A stretch of DNA of 64,000 nt, from positions 1-64,000 of the forward strand of contig CAYZAW010000005.1 of the NCBI GenBank assembly GCA_964476505.1, written 5' to 3'. Both the position numbers and the translations under genes were made by a program. Shown here one piece after another: positions 48,865 through 58,239 of the stretch; the first letter of the stretch is position 1; every line of letters starts with the position of its first letter. The notes under the pieces are model-generated. The model was not told the origin of the DNA. It did not search any database and was given only the letters and a program-made list of their open reading frames with translations. This stretch comes from CAYZAW01 sp964476505. GTDB lineage: Bacteria > Bacillota > Clostridia > Christensenellales > CAG-138.

Positions 48865-50442
48865 TTAATACAAAATCACATCAATACTATGGTCGTTTAC
48901 GATAACGTGTTGAATGAGGGAACGGGCGATTTTCTGTTTGGTCTTCATATCAAAATCATTAAATTGCTCAATAATCGTCTCAATGCTTACCCCGCAATTC
49001 ATATTCTTCTTTCGCTCATTATCAGCGTTGTATAATGCGCCCAATTCCTTATGCTTTTGCTCTATTGAACGCGTGTATTCGTCAAGGCGTTTTCTCAATG
49101 CGCCAATACTTGAATCCAAGCCACTCTCACGAGCAATTTCAATTTCATCTAATAAGTTGGAGCAACGGTTGTCCAATCGTGCAATCTCGTTCTTTATTTC
49201 AATCGCACGCTGGTTTTCCTGCTTATCGGTACTTGTTGCTTCTATGCACCGCAGTTCATTGAGACGATACATCATCTTGTTATATACAAAGCACTCGATT
49301 TCTTCAAGCTGCCAAGCATGTTCACGTCCTGTACAAACATGTTTCTTGCGTCCATAGCAGTTTACATAATTACGACCTCGATTGTTATTAACAACCGTAA
49401 GGCCATATCCACATTTCCCGCACCGCATAAGGCCGCTTAACCATGAATGCGTTCCGCTTCTGTCGCATTTAACTTGTTTGTTATTGTCTAATTTATACTG
49501 GCAAGCCAACCATACCTGCGAATCGACTATACCTTCGTGCGGTGCAAGCGTAACAAATGCATTTGAAATATTCGCAAATGTTTTTCCGTTCTTCTTTTTT
49601 ACATAATTGTATTCTTCCAGCTCTTTCTTGGTTCGTTCAATGTTTTTTGCATAGATGTAACAGCCGTTCGTCCCCGCATAACAGCTAATATCATCGTTCA
49701 TTGTTGCACCCTTACCGTTTAAATACTGATAAACCATAGCATCTGCTTTCACATAGCAAGGATGCCGCAGCAGTCTTGCAAGGCCGGGACCGTCAAAGTT
49801 ATATCCGCGCATCGTCTTAATACCCATTTCGGTGAGTTTTACCGTCAATTTCCCCAGAGATACGTTGGTCGTGGCATATTCATGATAAATAAACTTGATA
49901 GTATCTCGTTTTGATTCATCCACTTGATAAGCGGCGGTTTTCTTGCCATGTAGTTGAATATCAACCTTGTTATACCCAAATGGCGCATAACCGCCAAGAT
50001 AGAAGCCCTTTTCCGCGCGGCTAAAAAAGTTATCTGCAACTCTCTCGGCAATCGTGTTTCTCTCCATTTGTGCAAATACCATGGCTATCATTATCATTGC
50101 CTCGCCCATTGACGTTCTGGTATCGAATTTTTCGCTACACGAAATAAACTGTACATTGTGGCTCTTCATAAGCTCCCATGTATTGCAGAAATCAAGTAGA
50201 TTTCTACTTATTCGGTCAAGTCTATAGACGATAATCGTCGAAATCTGGTCATTCCTGATATCATCTAAAAGCCGTTGAAATTCTGGTCGTCCAACAGCAT
50301 TCTTACCGCTTCGGCTTTCTTGATAGACTATCACACTGTCCTGCTCGGATATCTGTTGGCGGCATAACGATATCTGGTCTTCAATAGACAAGCTATCCTT
50401 TTTTTCTATGGATTGACGCGCATAAATAGCGCATTTTTTCAT
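48865..50442 (-). CDS. Large serine recombinase (integrase/excisionase)
   Basis: 525 residues from ATG 50442 (AGAGGTGA 7 nt upstream). The N-terminal resolvase domain has the nucleophile Ser11 in YARQS, then ESRSGKNAVGRPEFQRLL and YRLDRISRN. The middle is the recombinase domain (about 165-290: GGYAPFGYNK, LARLLRHPCYVKADAMV). A zinc ribbon (MRCGKCGYGL, NCYGRKKHVC) and a coiled coil (about 400-470) follow. All parts of a functional large serine integrase are intact. It is of the SpoIVCA/SprA type that excises skin and SPbeta. It points toward, and ends 28 bp from, the left att site. Confidence 0.93.
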   Translation of the reverse strand: MKKCAIYARQSIEKKDSLSIEDQISLCRQQISEQDSVIVYQESRSGKNAVGRPEFQRLLDDIRNDQISTIIVYRLDRISRNLLDFCNTWELMKSHNVQFISCSEKFDTRTSMGEAMIMIAMVFAQMERNTIAERVADNFFSRAEKGFYLGGYAPFGYNKVDIQLHGKKTAAYQVDESKRDTIKFIYHEYATTNVSLGKLTVKLTEMGIKTMRGYNFDGPGLARLLRHPCYVKADAMVYQYLNGKGATMNDDISCYAGTNGCYIYAKNIERTKKELEEYNYVKKKNGKTFANISNAFVTLAPHEGIVDSQVWLACQYKLDNNKQVKCDRSGTHSWLSGLMRCGKCGYGLTVVNNNRGRNYVNCYGRKKHVCTGREHAWQLEEIECFVYNKMMYRLNELRCIEATSTDKQENQRAIEIKNEIARLDNRCSNLLDEIEIARESGLDSSIGALRKRLDEYTRSIEQKHKELGALYNADNERKKNMNCGVSIETIIEQFNDFDMKTKQKIARSLIQHVIVNDHSIDVILY

Positions 50443-50494
50443 TGGTATATCACCTCTTAAATAACTTAATGGATGAGACGCTATCAATGAGCCT

Positions 50495-50680
50495 CTACGG
50501 TAACCGGTCTTGACAATGCTTAATAACCGAAGTAGCTATTTGCTTATTGAGCCTTGCACGTTCATTGTCGGTCATTGCCGTCTCAAATACATTGTCGCTG
50601 ACTTTTTTACATTTCACCGGCGGATAGCCTTTAATCATGATGTTATACTCATCATTTGTAGAGTCGTATGACATTACCAT
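50495..50680 (-). CDS. Small ORF upstream of the recombinase, possible directionality factor
   Basis: 61 residues from ATG 50680 (AGGCGGTG 9-10 nt upstream; a GTG start at 50692 is also possible). It is charged and soluble, with a beta-rich start (MVMSYDSTNDEYNIMIKGYP) and a helical C-terminus (DNERARLNKQIATSVIKHC). No family recognised. It lies 52 nt upstream of the recombinase on the same strand and is likely cotranscribed. Recombination directionality factors of serine integrases (such as SprB) are of this size and often adjacent, which is the only reason for the suggestion. Confidence 0.5.
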   Translation of the reverse strand: MVMSYDSTNDEYNIMIKGYPPVKCKKVSDNVFETAMTDNERARLNKQIATSVIKHCQDRLP

Positions 50681-50692
50681 TTTATAACGCAC

Positions 50693-51148
50693 CGCCTATC
50701 CGTTATAAATATGGAGCCATACTTTGGCTTATTACTGCTGCAAAGTATCCTTGAAACGCATGCAGATGCAAACTGCCGGATACTGGCTGCAGTTGTGCAT
50801 GCGACGCTAAATCGACAGTCGCTTACGATATAAAGAGTACTATCTGCGAATTGAACGCAAGGGATATGATAATCAACATGATTATTACTTGATACAATAC
50901 AAGGTCTACTGAACGCAATAGCAGTGAAAATATGCAAACCATAATACGCTTTCGGGTAACTAATACGTTAATTATCTGAAAGCGCTATTCGTCTACGCGA
51001 AATATTGAAAATGCTTACCCTGTGTGATACAATATATGCTATATTTATGGCAATTACTCAAATTGATCATTATTCTGTTTACAGTCATATCACGAACACA
51101 AAAACGGCGTATCCACGATGGTTAGAGAGAACGGGAGAAAACGCAGTA
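50693..51148. promoter_or_regulatory. Central regulatory region of the element with SigA promoter for the sugar operon
   Basis: AT-rich, without a convincing gene. On the plus strand TTGAAA (51005-51010), 17 bp and TACAAT (51028-51033) form a good promoter, so the sugar operon starts downstream of it. A perfect palindrome ATAATCA-ACA-TGATTAT lies at 50869-50885, and CGCTTTC/GAAAGCG arms lie at 50947-50953 and 50978-50984. TGATACAATA occurs twice (50890 and 51025). The promoter of the leftward recombinase should also be here but was not fixed. Confidence 0.5.
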
Positions 51149-52789
51149 ATGATTAAAGACTTAGAGCGCGGCAATATGTTGTTGGAAAGCATACAGACGC
51201 TGAACGAGGCCGCTATACACTTATATGAAATGATGTTGGATGAAAGCGATGAAACGATGGAGTTTGCGCAGGAAATAAGGCAACTCATCGTTAGCATGCA
51301 AGAGTCGTTTGATGCATTGTACGCAGAGGAAAACGCCCTTATGGGGCAGCTTATTAACAAGAATGCGCTGTATTCGTTGGACAATTTAATGCGTTATGCT
51401 AAAACCGATTCTAAGGCCGCCTGCCATAAGTTGCAGTTTGAGTTTCTTCCGCTCACCGCCGAGCTTTATGTTGATCTATATTTCTGGGGCTTCTGCTATC
51501 CGGACAAGGATAAGATGTGGAACTATTACCGCACGGAAATGAACGAGTTGTGCCCTCTGCCAGTCCCTGAAAACGGCGAGTACAAGTATGATGTTTCTGT
51601 GGTGATCATTGCATACAACAAGCTAGAATATACAAAAAAGTGCATCAAGTACTTTCAAGAATTCTTCCCACATGAACTGAATTATGAGTTGATACTTTAC
51701 AATAACGGCTCCAATGACGGCACAAAAGAGTTCTTTGAAACTCTTCACCCCAATAAGCAGATCGATCTGCTGCGCAACACGAAGAGCTGGTCGATATTGA
51801 GCCGTGTGGCAGAAGGGAAATACATACTTACCGTTGCAAACGACGTGTTAATACTGCCAAATGCCATCCAGAATCTTATAAAATGTATTGAAAGCGATGA
51901 GAGTATATGCTGCGTTATGCCAGCATCGCCTAATGTTGCAAATTACGAATCCATACCTGCTTCCTATCGGGACGAAGCAGAAATGATAGAATTTGCGCAG
52001 AAAAACAATGTGGCCGATTCTTCCCGCTGGGAACAGCGAGCGAGACTTAATCCGCCGCTTTTGTTAGCACGGAGCGATTCTTCGGCGGTGCATACACTCT
52101 GCACATATCATTATCCGTTCATGCCGGACAGATTTCTTGCATTTACCGACGATGCCATGAGCTTAGTTGCACGAAGAAGCAAACAAAAGTGTATTTTGGC
52201 GAAAGATGCATACATACACCATTTTGGAAGTGTAACAGTTAGCGATGTATTTTATAATGCAAGAAACGATATGTCGGAGTTTTACTCAAAAGGCCGCAAT
52301 GGTTTTTTGCGTATTTTTGATATCGACCCTTGGAGTGTGGGTTTCTGCTACGACGCTGAACTGGTTTTTTCCCTAATGTACGATCTCAAACAGCCAACGA
52401 ACATACTGGGCGTGAACTGTGGTATGGGCGATACAATGCTAAAAATCAAGGCAATGCTTGGCAGTTGCTGCCATAATACGAATGTTGGATTATATAACAT
52501 AACGGACAATCTTTCTTACAAAGACGATCTAGCCGGGCTTTCTGACAATTTTGCGTTCATTGCCGAATGGGAACAGGTTGAAAATACGTTCAATGGTGTC
52601 AAATTCTCCTATATTGTCATTGAGGATGTAACCGAAGGCGCAGCGTCAGAGAAAACGCTGAAAATGCTGTTTGCGAAGCTAATAGCAGGCGGCGTGATGG
52701 CTGTAAAACATCCAAATACAGTGTTTGTGGACGATCGGTGTAACAAAACAGACAAAACGGAGCACTGGCGGAAATTCTATAAAAGCTGA
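51149..52789 (+). CDS. Glycosyltransferase family 2 protein with extra N- and C-terminal domains
   Basis: 546 residues from ATG 51149 (GGGAG 11 nt upstream); earlier in-frame starts lie within the promoter. A helical N-terminal region of about 140 residues is followed by the GT-A domain (about 150-400: VSVVIIAYNKLEYTKKCI, LYNNGSNDGTKEFF, TVANDVLILP, with a DxD-like VANDV). The C-terminal region (about 420-546: NILGVNCGMGDTMLKIKAML) looks like a Rossmann methyltransferase-like fold. It should transfer the sugar made by the operon to a protein or glycan. Surface-glycosylation enzymes of clostridial spores and flagella have a similar build. Confidence 0.8.
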   Translation: MIKDLERGNMLLESIQTLNEAAIHLYEMMLDESDETMEFAQEIRQLIVSMQESFDALYAEENALMGQLINKNALYSLDNLMRYAKTDSKAACHKLQFEFLPLTAELYVDLYFWGFCYPDKDKMWNYYRTEMNELCPLPVPENGEYKYDVSVVIIAYNKLEYTKKCIKYFQEFFPHELNYELILYNNGSNDGTKEFFETLHPNKQIDLLRNTKSWSILSRVAEGKYILTVANDVLILPNAIQNLIKCIESDESICCVMPASPNVANYESIPASYRDEAEMIEFAQKNNVADSSRWEQRARLNPPLLLARSDSSAVHTLCTYHYPFMPDRFLAFTDDAMSLVARRSKQKCILAKDAYIHHFGSVTVSDVFYNARNDMSEFYSKGRNGFLRIFDIDPWSVGFCYDAELVFSLMYDLKQPTNILGVNCGMGDTMLKIKAMLGSCCHNTNVGLYNITDNLSYKDDLAGLSDNFAFIAEWEQVENTFNGVKFSYIVIEDVTEGAASEKTLKMLFAKLIAGGVMAVKHPNTVFVDDRCNKTDKTEHWRKFYKS

Positions 52790-52804
52790 TAAGGGGGTAG
52801 TCGC

Positions 52805-53578
52805 TTGAAGGTTGTAATTCTTGCTGGAGGCTATGGTACGCGCATCAGCGAAGAAAGTCAATTACGGCCAAAGCCTATGATCGAAGTCGGTGAACAGCCG
52901 ATTCTTTGGCATATCATGAAGCTGTATTCCCATTATGGGCATAATGAATTTATTATTTGTGCCGGGTATAAACAGCACATGATCAAAGAGTATTTTGCGG
53001 ATTATTATCTACATCGTTCGGACATTACATTCGATTTTACACAGGACAATGCTATGACGATCCATAACAATGTGGCGGAGCCTTGGCGTGTTACCGTTGT
53101 GGATACAGGGTTGGACACCATGACGGGCGGTCGTGTGAAGCGCGTACAAAAGTATATTGGAGACGAACCATTCCTTTTAACTTATGGCGATGGCGTATCC
53201 AATGTGAATATCAATGCTTTGGTGGATTACCATAAAAAAAGCAAGAAAATTGCGACACTTACAGCCATCCAACCGGGAGGCCGCTTTGGCGTATTGGACA
53301 TTGACGCAGATAATATAATTAAAAACTTTGCAGAAAAGTCCAAGGAGGACGGCGGGTGGATCAACGGTGGATTTATGGCATTGGAGCCTTCTATATTTCG
53401 GTATATCGAAGGAGATACAACCATACTGGAGCGTAAGCCGCTAGAAACGCTTGCCCAAGAAAACCAACTTAACGCGTTCTTACATGATGGCTTCTGGCAA
53501 TGCATGGATACGTTACGGGATAAAGAGCTTTTAGAACGGCTTTGGAAAAGCGGCGAAGCACCGTGGAAGGCGTGGTAA
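52805..53578 (+). CDS. rfbF: Glucose-1-phosphate cytidylyltransferase
   Basis: 257 residues from TTG 52805 (AAGGGGG 7 nt upstream). It makes CDP-glucose from CTP and glucose 1-phosphate. The nucleotidyltransferase signature is LAGGYGTRISEESQLRPKPMIEVG, then YGHNEFIICAGYKQHMIKEYF and TYGDGVSNV, all typical of RfbF rather than RmlA or GalU. It is first in the CDP-sugar path, and the dehydratase gene follows directly after its stop. Confidence 0.93.
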   Translation: MKVVILAGGYGTRISEESQLRPKPMIEVGEQPILWHIMKLYSHYGHNEFIICAGYKQHMIKEYFADYYLHRSDITFDFTQDNAMTIHNNVAEPWRVTVVDTGLDTMTGGRVKRVQKYIGDEPFLLTYGDGVSNVNINALVDYHKKSKKIATLTAIQPGGRFGVLDIDADNIIKNFAEKSKEDGGWINGGFMALEPSIFRYIEGDTTILERKPLETLAQENQLNAFLHDGFWQCMDTLRDKELLERLWKSGEAPWKAW

Positions 53579-54670
53579 ATGATTGATTTAGAATTTTATA
53601 AACATAAGCGGGTGTTTATTACCGGGCATACGGGCTTTAAAGGCGCATGGATGTGTGCGGTATTGCTGCAACTGGGAGCGGAAGTATCAGGGTACGCCTT
53701 AACACCGCCTACCAACCCCAGCCTATACGCGTTAACGGGAATACAAAACAATATGAACTCCGTTTTAGGAGATGTGCGTGATTTCGATGCGCTGGCTGTT
53801 GCAATGTGTGCTGCGCAGCCTGAGATCGTTATTCATATGGCGGCGCAGCCAATTGTACGGGAGGGTTATCGCGATCCCGTAGGAACATATGCAGTGAATG
53901 TAATGGGTACCGTACATGTGTTCGAGGCGGCGCGCCGCTGCGGCACTGTTCGCCTGATTATAAATGTTACAACAGACAAGGTCTATGAGAACAATGCGGA
54001 CATCATGTATACGAACGGCTATTGTGAAACGGACCGGCTCAATGGCTATGACCCGTATTCCAATAGCAAATCATGTTCTGAACTGGTTACGGAATGCTAC
54101 CGGCACCTGTTGGTAAATAGTGATGATGGGCAAGCGAGTATCTCGGTTTCTTCCTGTCGCGCAGGAAATGTTATTGGCGGAGGGGATTTTGCGAAAGACC
54201 GGATAATTCCGGATTGTGTACGGGCAATGAAAGAAGGTCGGCGCATCACGGTTCGCAATCCTTACTCTATTCGTCCATATCAGCATGTTCTGGAGCCGGT
54301 GTTCGCTTATTTAATCATTGCACAAAAACAGTTTGCTGATACGCGGTATGCGGGTGCATATAACATTGGCCCAAACGATTGCGATTGCATCACAACAGGC
54401 ATGCTAGCGGACTTGTTTTGCGCGGCGTGGGGCTCTAACGCAGCTTGGGAGAACGTTGCTGAGAAAAACGCACCTCACGAAGCGGCATTCCTGAAGCTGG
54501 ATTGCTCAAAAGCGAAAAGCATACTGGGCTGGGAGCCGGTATGGCATATAGAAACAGCAGTACAAAAAACAGTAGAGCTGGCGAAGGTATGGCTTGCAGG
54601 AGAAGACATGGCACAAGCAATGGAGGGGCAAATCCTGGAGTATATTAAGGATTGCCAATCATTGATATAA
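53579..54670 (+). CDS. rfbG: CDP-glucose 4,6-dehydratase
   Basis: 363 residues. An extended SDR that makes CDP-4-keto-6-deoxyglucose. NAD-binding GHTGFKGAWMC near residue 15, DVRDFDAL, the TDK-type active site (NVTTDKVYEN), the catalytic YSNSKSCSEL and CRAGNVIGGGD. The start ATG 53579 directly follows the rfbF stop. The product is the branch point for 3,6-dideoxyhexoses or C-methylated sugars. There is no RfbH (dehydrase) gene here, which points to the C-methyl branch. Confidence 0.93.
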   Translation: MIDLEFYKHKRVFITGHTGFKGAWMCAVLLQLGAEVSGYALTPPTNPSLYALTGIQNNMNSVLGDVRDFDALAVAMCAAQPEIVIHMAAQPIVREGYRDPVGTYAVNVMGTVHVFEAARRCGTVRLIINVTTDKVYENNADIMYTNGYCETDRLNGYDPYSNSKSCSELVTECYRHLLVNSDDGQASISVSSCRAGNVIGGGDFAKDRIIPDCVRAMKEGRRITVRNPYSIRPYQHVLEPVFAYLIIAQKQFADTRYAGAYNIGPNDCDCITTGMLADLFCAAWGSNAAWENVAEKNAPHEAAFLKLDCSKAKSILGWEPVWHIETAVQKTVELAKVWLAGEDMAQAMEGQILEYIKDCQSLI

Positions 54671-54698
54671 TTGCTGAGGCGTACTAGGGAGAAGGAAT

Positions 54699-55931
54699 AT
54701 GAAGAATATGCATTGCCGCAGCTGCGGGCAAACATTGGAGCATGTTTTTGTGGATTTGGGGATGTCTCCTCTTTCCAACTGTTACTTATCGGCGAATCAG
54801 CTTGAAAACGGGGAGAAATTTTATCCTTTAAAGGCATATGTGTGCGACAAGTGTTATTTGGTTCAGCTGGGCGAATACGAATCACCGGAGACAATTTTCA
54901 GCGATTATGCGTATCTTGCTTCCTATTCGAACAGCTGGCTCTTGCATTGTGAGCATTATGTAAACATGATCACTCAGAAGCTAAAGCTTTCCACAGAATC
55001 CAAGGTGATCGAAATCGCCAGTAATGACGGATATTTGCTGCAATACTTTGTACAGCGTAAAATCCCCTGCCTAGGCATCGAGCCTGCGGCGAATGCAGCA
55101 GCCGTTGCAAGGGAAAAAGGGGTAGCAACCGTAACGGCTTTTTTTGGCACCGATTTAGCCAAAAAGCTAAAATCAGAAGGAGAGCAAGCTGACCTTCTTT
55201 TAGGCAACAATGTACTGGCGCACGTTCCGGCAATCAACGATTTTGTGGCGGGAATGAAGATTCTACTCAAACCATCCGGCGTAATTACAATGGAATTCCC
55301 ACATTTGCTGAATTTAATACGTTATAATCAGTTTGATACCATTTATCATGAGCATTTCTCATATCTTTCTTTTTCAACGGTATCACGGGTATTCGCCGCC
55401 AACGGACTTCGCTTGTTCGATGTTGAAAAGCTGCAAACCCACGGGGGGTCACTTCGTATCTATGCTACGCATGCGGAAAACAACGACTACCCTGAAACAG
55501 ACGAGGCCAAAGCACTGTACGCGCAGGAGGAGGCGTTTGGCTTAAATGGGCTAACGGCATATCATTCCTATTTTAAAAAGGTACAAGCGACAAAACGCAG
55601 TATTTTATCCTTCTTGATTCAAGCAAAAAACGAAGGAAAACGAATTGTCGGATACGGTGCGCCCGCAAAGGGGAATACACTGCTAAACTATTGCGGCGTT
55701 CGGGACGATTTTATCGATTTTACCGTCGACAGAAGCCCTTTGAAGTATGGAAAGTATTTACCGGGTACGCATATCGCTGTACGGCCTGTTGAAGCAATAT
55801 GCCAGGAAAAACCGGACTATCTTGTGATATTGCCGTGGAACTTGAAGGATGAGATCATGGAGCAGTGCGCCTATATCCGAAATTGGGGCGGAAAATTCGT
55901 TACGTTGATACCGGAAGTGGAAGTATTATGA
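54699..55931 (+). CDS. SAM-dependent sugar C-methyltransferase (TylCIII/NovU-like)
   Basis: 410 residues. The N-terminal zinc site CRSCGQTLEHVFVDLGMSPLSN with later CDKC, the SAM-binding VIEIASNDGYLLQYF (about 103-117), LGNNVLAHVP and EFPHLLNL, then YHEHFSYLS with catalytic His/Tyr, and a C-terminal Rossmann domain (RIVGYGAPAKGNTLLNY). This is the pattern of the C-3 methyltransferases of NDP-4-keto-6-deoxysugars (mycarose, noviose, virenose types). It would put a methyl branch on the RfbG product or its epimer. GGAGAAGG precedes the ATG. Confidence 0.88.
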   Translation: MKNMHCRSCGQTLEHVFVDLGMSPLSNCYLSANQLENGEKFYPLKAYVCDKCYLVQLGEYESPETIFSDYAYLASYSNSWLLHCEHYVNMITQKLKLSTESKVIEIASNDGYLLQYFVQRKIPCLGIEPAANAAAVAREKGVATVTAFFGTDLAKKLKSEGEQADLLLGNNVLAHVPAINDFVAGMKILLKPSGVITMEFPHLLNLIRYNQFDTIYHEHFSYLSFSTVSRVFAANGLRLFDVEKLQTHGGSLRIYATHAENNDYPETDEAKALYAQEEAFGLNGLTAYHSYFKKVQATKRSILSFLIQAKNEGKRIVGYGAPAKGNTLLNYCGVRDDFIDFTVDRSPLKYGKYLPGTHIAVRPVEAICQEKPDYLVILPWNLKDEIMEQCAYIRNWGGKFVTLIPEVEVL

Positions 55932-56464
55932 TATTTACACCAACAAAATTTGACGGTACATTTTTACTTACGCAGCAACGTATGGAGGATGAGCGGGGGT
56001 TCTTTGCGCGTACGTTCTGCGCCGAAGAATTTCGGGAGCGAGGGCTTTACGAACACTTTGTTCAGTGCAGCATTTCTCACAACAAAGCAAAGGGAACCCT
56101 GCGCGGGATGCACTTTCAGTCACATCCCTATGAAGAAGTGAAGTTGGTTGCATGTATACGGGGCGGTATATTTGACGTGATCGTGGATCTGCGCAAGGAT
56201 TCCTCTACATATTTATTATGGGAAGGCTTCGAACTCACGCCGGAAAACGGCAGAATGCTATATATTCCCCAAGGGTTTGCCCATGGGTTTCTTACGCTGT
56301 CGGATGAAAGCGATGTATATTATCAAATGTCTGTCCCATACCATAAAGAATGTGCCACAGGGATCAGCTATCAGAACAAACGGGTCGGTATTCACTGGCC
56401 GGTATCGGGCGAATTGGTTATATCAACGGCAGACCGCGAACGAGACAAGGAGTATTTGCCATGA
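55928..56464 (+). CDS. dTDP-4-dehydrorhamnose 3,5-epimerase family (RmlC-like)
   Basis: 178 residues from ATG 55928 (ATGA overlap). RmlC cupin: DERGFFARTFC, QCSISHNKAKGTLRGMHFQ (catalytic His region), GGIFDVIVDLRK, PQGFAHGFLTLSD and DVYYQMSVPY (catalytic Tyr). In this operon it should epimerise C-3 and/or C-5 of the CDP-4-keto-6-deoxy sugar rather than make rhamnose, as no rmlABD genes are present. The next gene overlaps as ATGA. Confidence 0.88.
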   Translation: MIFTPTKFDGTFLLTQQRMEDERGFFARTFCAEEFRERGLYEHFVQCSISHNKAKGTLRGMHFQSHPYEEVKLVACIRGGIFDVIVDLRKDSSTYLLWEGFELTPENGRMLYIPQGFAHGFLTLSDESDVYYQMSVPYHKECATGISYQNKRVGIHWPVSGELVISTADRERDKEYLP

Positions 56465-57354
56465 ATAAGGTGCTGCTTACTGGCGCGAACGGCTTTATTG
56501 GGCGGTATTGCGTGAACGCCTTTCTTGATGCCGGCTTTGATGTATATGCAGCATGCCATAGTGATATGGCCGGCTTGCCGCAAAACGCGCATTGTTTTCT
56601 ATGGGATATTAAAAATACGCAGGAAGTCATTAAACTGATGTCCGCAATAAGGCCATCGCATCTTGTGCATTTGGCATGGTATGTTGAACCAGACACCTAT
56701 GTACATGCGGATGAAAATATCGACTGGCTGCAATACAGTATGTTTTTAATAAAGGCATTTGTTCAATCTGGAGGCAAGCGGTTGGTAACGGTTGGCACGT
56801 GCTTTGAGTATGATTTGAATCATAGCGTGTTTCAGGAGAACAGCACGCCGTTAATGAGCAATTCTCTGTATGCCACAGCAAAAACTAGCCTGTTTCGGCT
56901 TTCTTCGGTCTATTGCCATAATCATGGTGTAGAATACGCTCATGCGCGGCCATTCTATCTGTTTGGCATCGGAGAAAACGAAAAACGCGTGATTCCGCAT
57001 ATTATATCAAGCCTGCTGCAGAGGCAACAAGTACAGGTTTCGCATGGAGAACAAGTTCGGGATTATTTATATGTTGCAGATGTGGCATCTGCACTCGCGG
57101 CAGTTTCTGCTTCAGAGATATCAGGCGCTGTAAACATTGGATCCGGCATAGGAGTGCAGCTGAAGGAATTGTTTTTGATGATCGAACGAGCAACCGGTTG
57201 TACGGGGCTGGTGCAGTTGGGAGCAATCCCGACTAAGCCAAATGAAGCACCGGTAATTATAGCGGACAACAGACGCTTGCTGTGTGAAACAAACTGGCGG
57301 CAGAAGTACAGCTTGGAAGCCGGTCTTCAAGAGACGATAGCGGCTATGCAATGA
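56461..57354 (+). CDS. NAD-dependent epimerase/dehydratase (probable 4-ketoreductase)
   Basis: 297 residues from ATG 56461 (AAGGAG 8 nt upstream). SDR fold with KVLLTGANGFIGRYCVNAF, the Ser/Thr in VGTCFEYD and the catalytic Tyr/Lys in LYATAKTSLFRL. At the end of a CDP-deoxysugar path it is most likely the 4-keto reductase giving the final activated sugar, as CDP-abequose or tyvelose-type synthases do. The exact stereochemistry cannot be read. Confidence 0.82.
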   Translation: MNKVLLTGANGFIGRYCVNAFLDAGFDVYAACHSDMAGLPQNAHCFLWDIKNTQEVIKLMSAIRPSHLVHLAWYVEPDTYVHADENIDWLQYSMFLIKAFVQSGGKRLVTVGTCFEYDLNHSVFQENSTPLMSNSLYATAKTSLFRLSSVYCHNHGVEYAHARPFYLFGIGENEKRVIPHIISSLLQRQQVQVSHGEQVRDYLYVADVASALAAVSASEISGAVNIGSGIGVQLKELFLMIERATGCTGLVQLGAIPTKPNEAPVIIADNRRLLCETNWRQKYSLEAGLQETIAAMQ

Positions 57355-57409
57355 ATTGGCTGGCCAGGTTTGCTTATTAACTACTGAATATGATATAAGG
57401 AGAATAATT

Positions 57410-58144
57410 ATGGATCAAAACACAGCGTTTAGAATGGAACGTACCGCTGCGGCAGAGCAAATGGCGCAGGACGAAAAGTTGAATGCGCTTTCACTCGAGT
57501 GGATGCAGCGGGCAGAGAAACACAAGTATTGCTATAATTATACATGGATGGGCCGTCCGATCATCAAGTTTCCTAATGATATCGTATTGGCGCAAGAAAT
57601 CATTTGGGAGGTAAAGCCCGATCTGATTATTGAAACCGGTATTGCCCATGGCGGTAGCATCATCTTTTCCGCTTCTATGCTGGAACTTTTAGGAGGAAAC
57701 GGCGAAGTGGCGGCTGTGGACATTGACATTCGTTCTCATAATCGGAAGGCAATTGAGGAACATCCAATGGCAAAACGCATTAGGATGTGGGAAGGCTCCT
57801 CCACGGATGAAAAAATCGCCAATGAGATTCGAGCGTTGGCGCATAGTAAGAAGAGCGTTATGGTTTTTTTGGATTCGCTACACACGCACGATCATGTTTT
57901 GCGCGAGATGGAGATTTACGGGCCAATGGTAACCGTAGGCTCCTTTATGGTGGTTATGGATACCTGCATTGAAGCATTTCCGGCAGGCACTTATCAGGAC
58001 AGGCCTTGGGATGTAGGAAACAATCCGATGACTGCAGCGAAAGCCTATTTAAAGGATCATAACGAATTTATAGTGGATAATGATTGTTGTAATAAGCTTT
58101 GTATTACGGAAGCTTTTAGCGGATATTTAAGGAAGGTTCGTTAA
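57410..58144 (+). CDS. CmcI-like SAM-dependent O-methyltransferase (cephalosporin hydroxylase family)
   Basis: 244 residues from ATG 57410 (AAGGAG 8 nt upstream). The CmcI family pattern is clear: NYTWMGRPIIKFPNDIVLAQEIIWEVKPDLIIETGIAHGGSIIFSASMLEL (SAM-binding ETGIAHGGS), AAVDIDIRSHNRKAI, LDSLHTHDHVLREM and MDTCIEAFP. Despite the family name most members are sugar O-methyltransferases, e.g. rhamnosyl O-methyltransferases of surface glycans. It is the last gene of the sugar operon and probably caps the sugar. Confidence 0.82.
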   Translation: MDQNTAFRMERTAAAEQMAQDEKLNALSLEWMQRAEKHKYCYNYTWMGRPIIKFPNDIVLAQEIIWEVKPDLIIETGIAHGGSIIFSASMLELLGGNGEVAAVDIDIRSHNRKAIEEHPMAKRIRMWEGSSTDEKIANEIRALAHSKKSVMVFLDSLHTHDHVLREMEIYGPMVTVGSFMVVMDTCIEAFPAGTYQDRPWDVGNNPMTAAKAYLKDHNEFIVDNDCCNKLCITEAFSGYLRKVR

Positions 58145-58239
58145 ATACGCACTCCCTATGGCGGCTTGCGTAAAAGCGGAGTGCCGGGAGAATGACATAC
58201 CGTATCTGGTTTAAGTGGATAAGTAGGAGTGGTTATTAT

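Noticed and set aside
48168..48905. A 245-codon plus-strand frame across gerQ and the cwlJ fragment
   Set aside because: It is antisense to both and reflects the low-complexity repeat; no RBS or motif.
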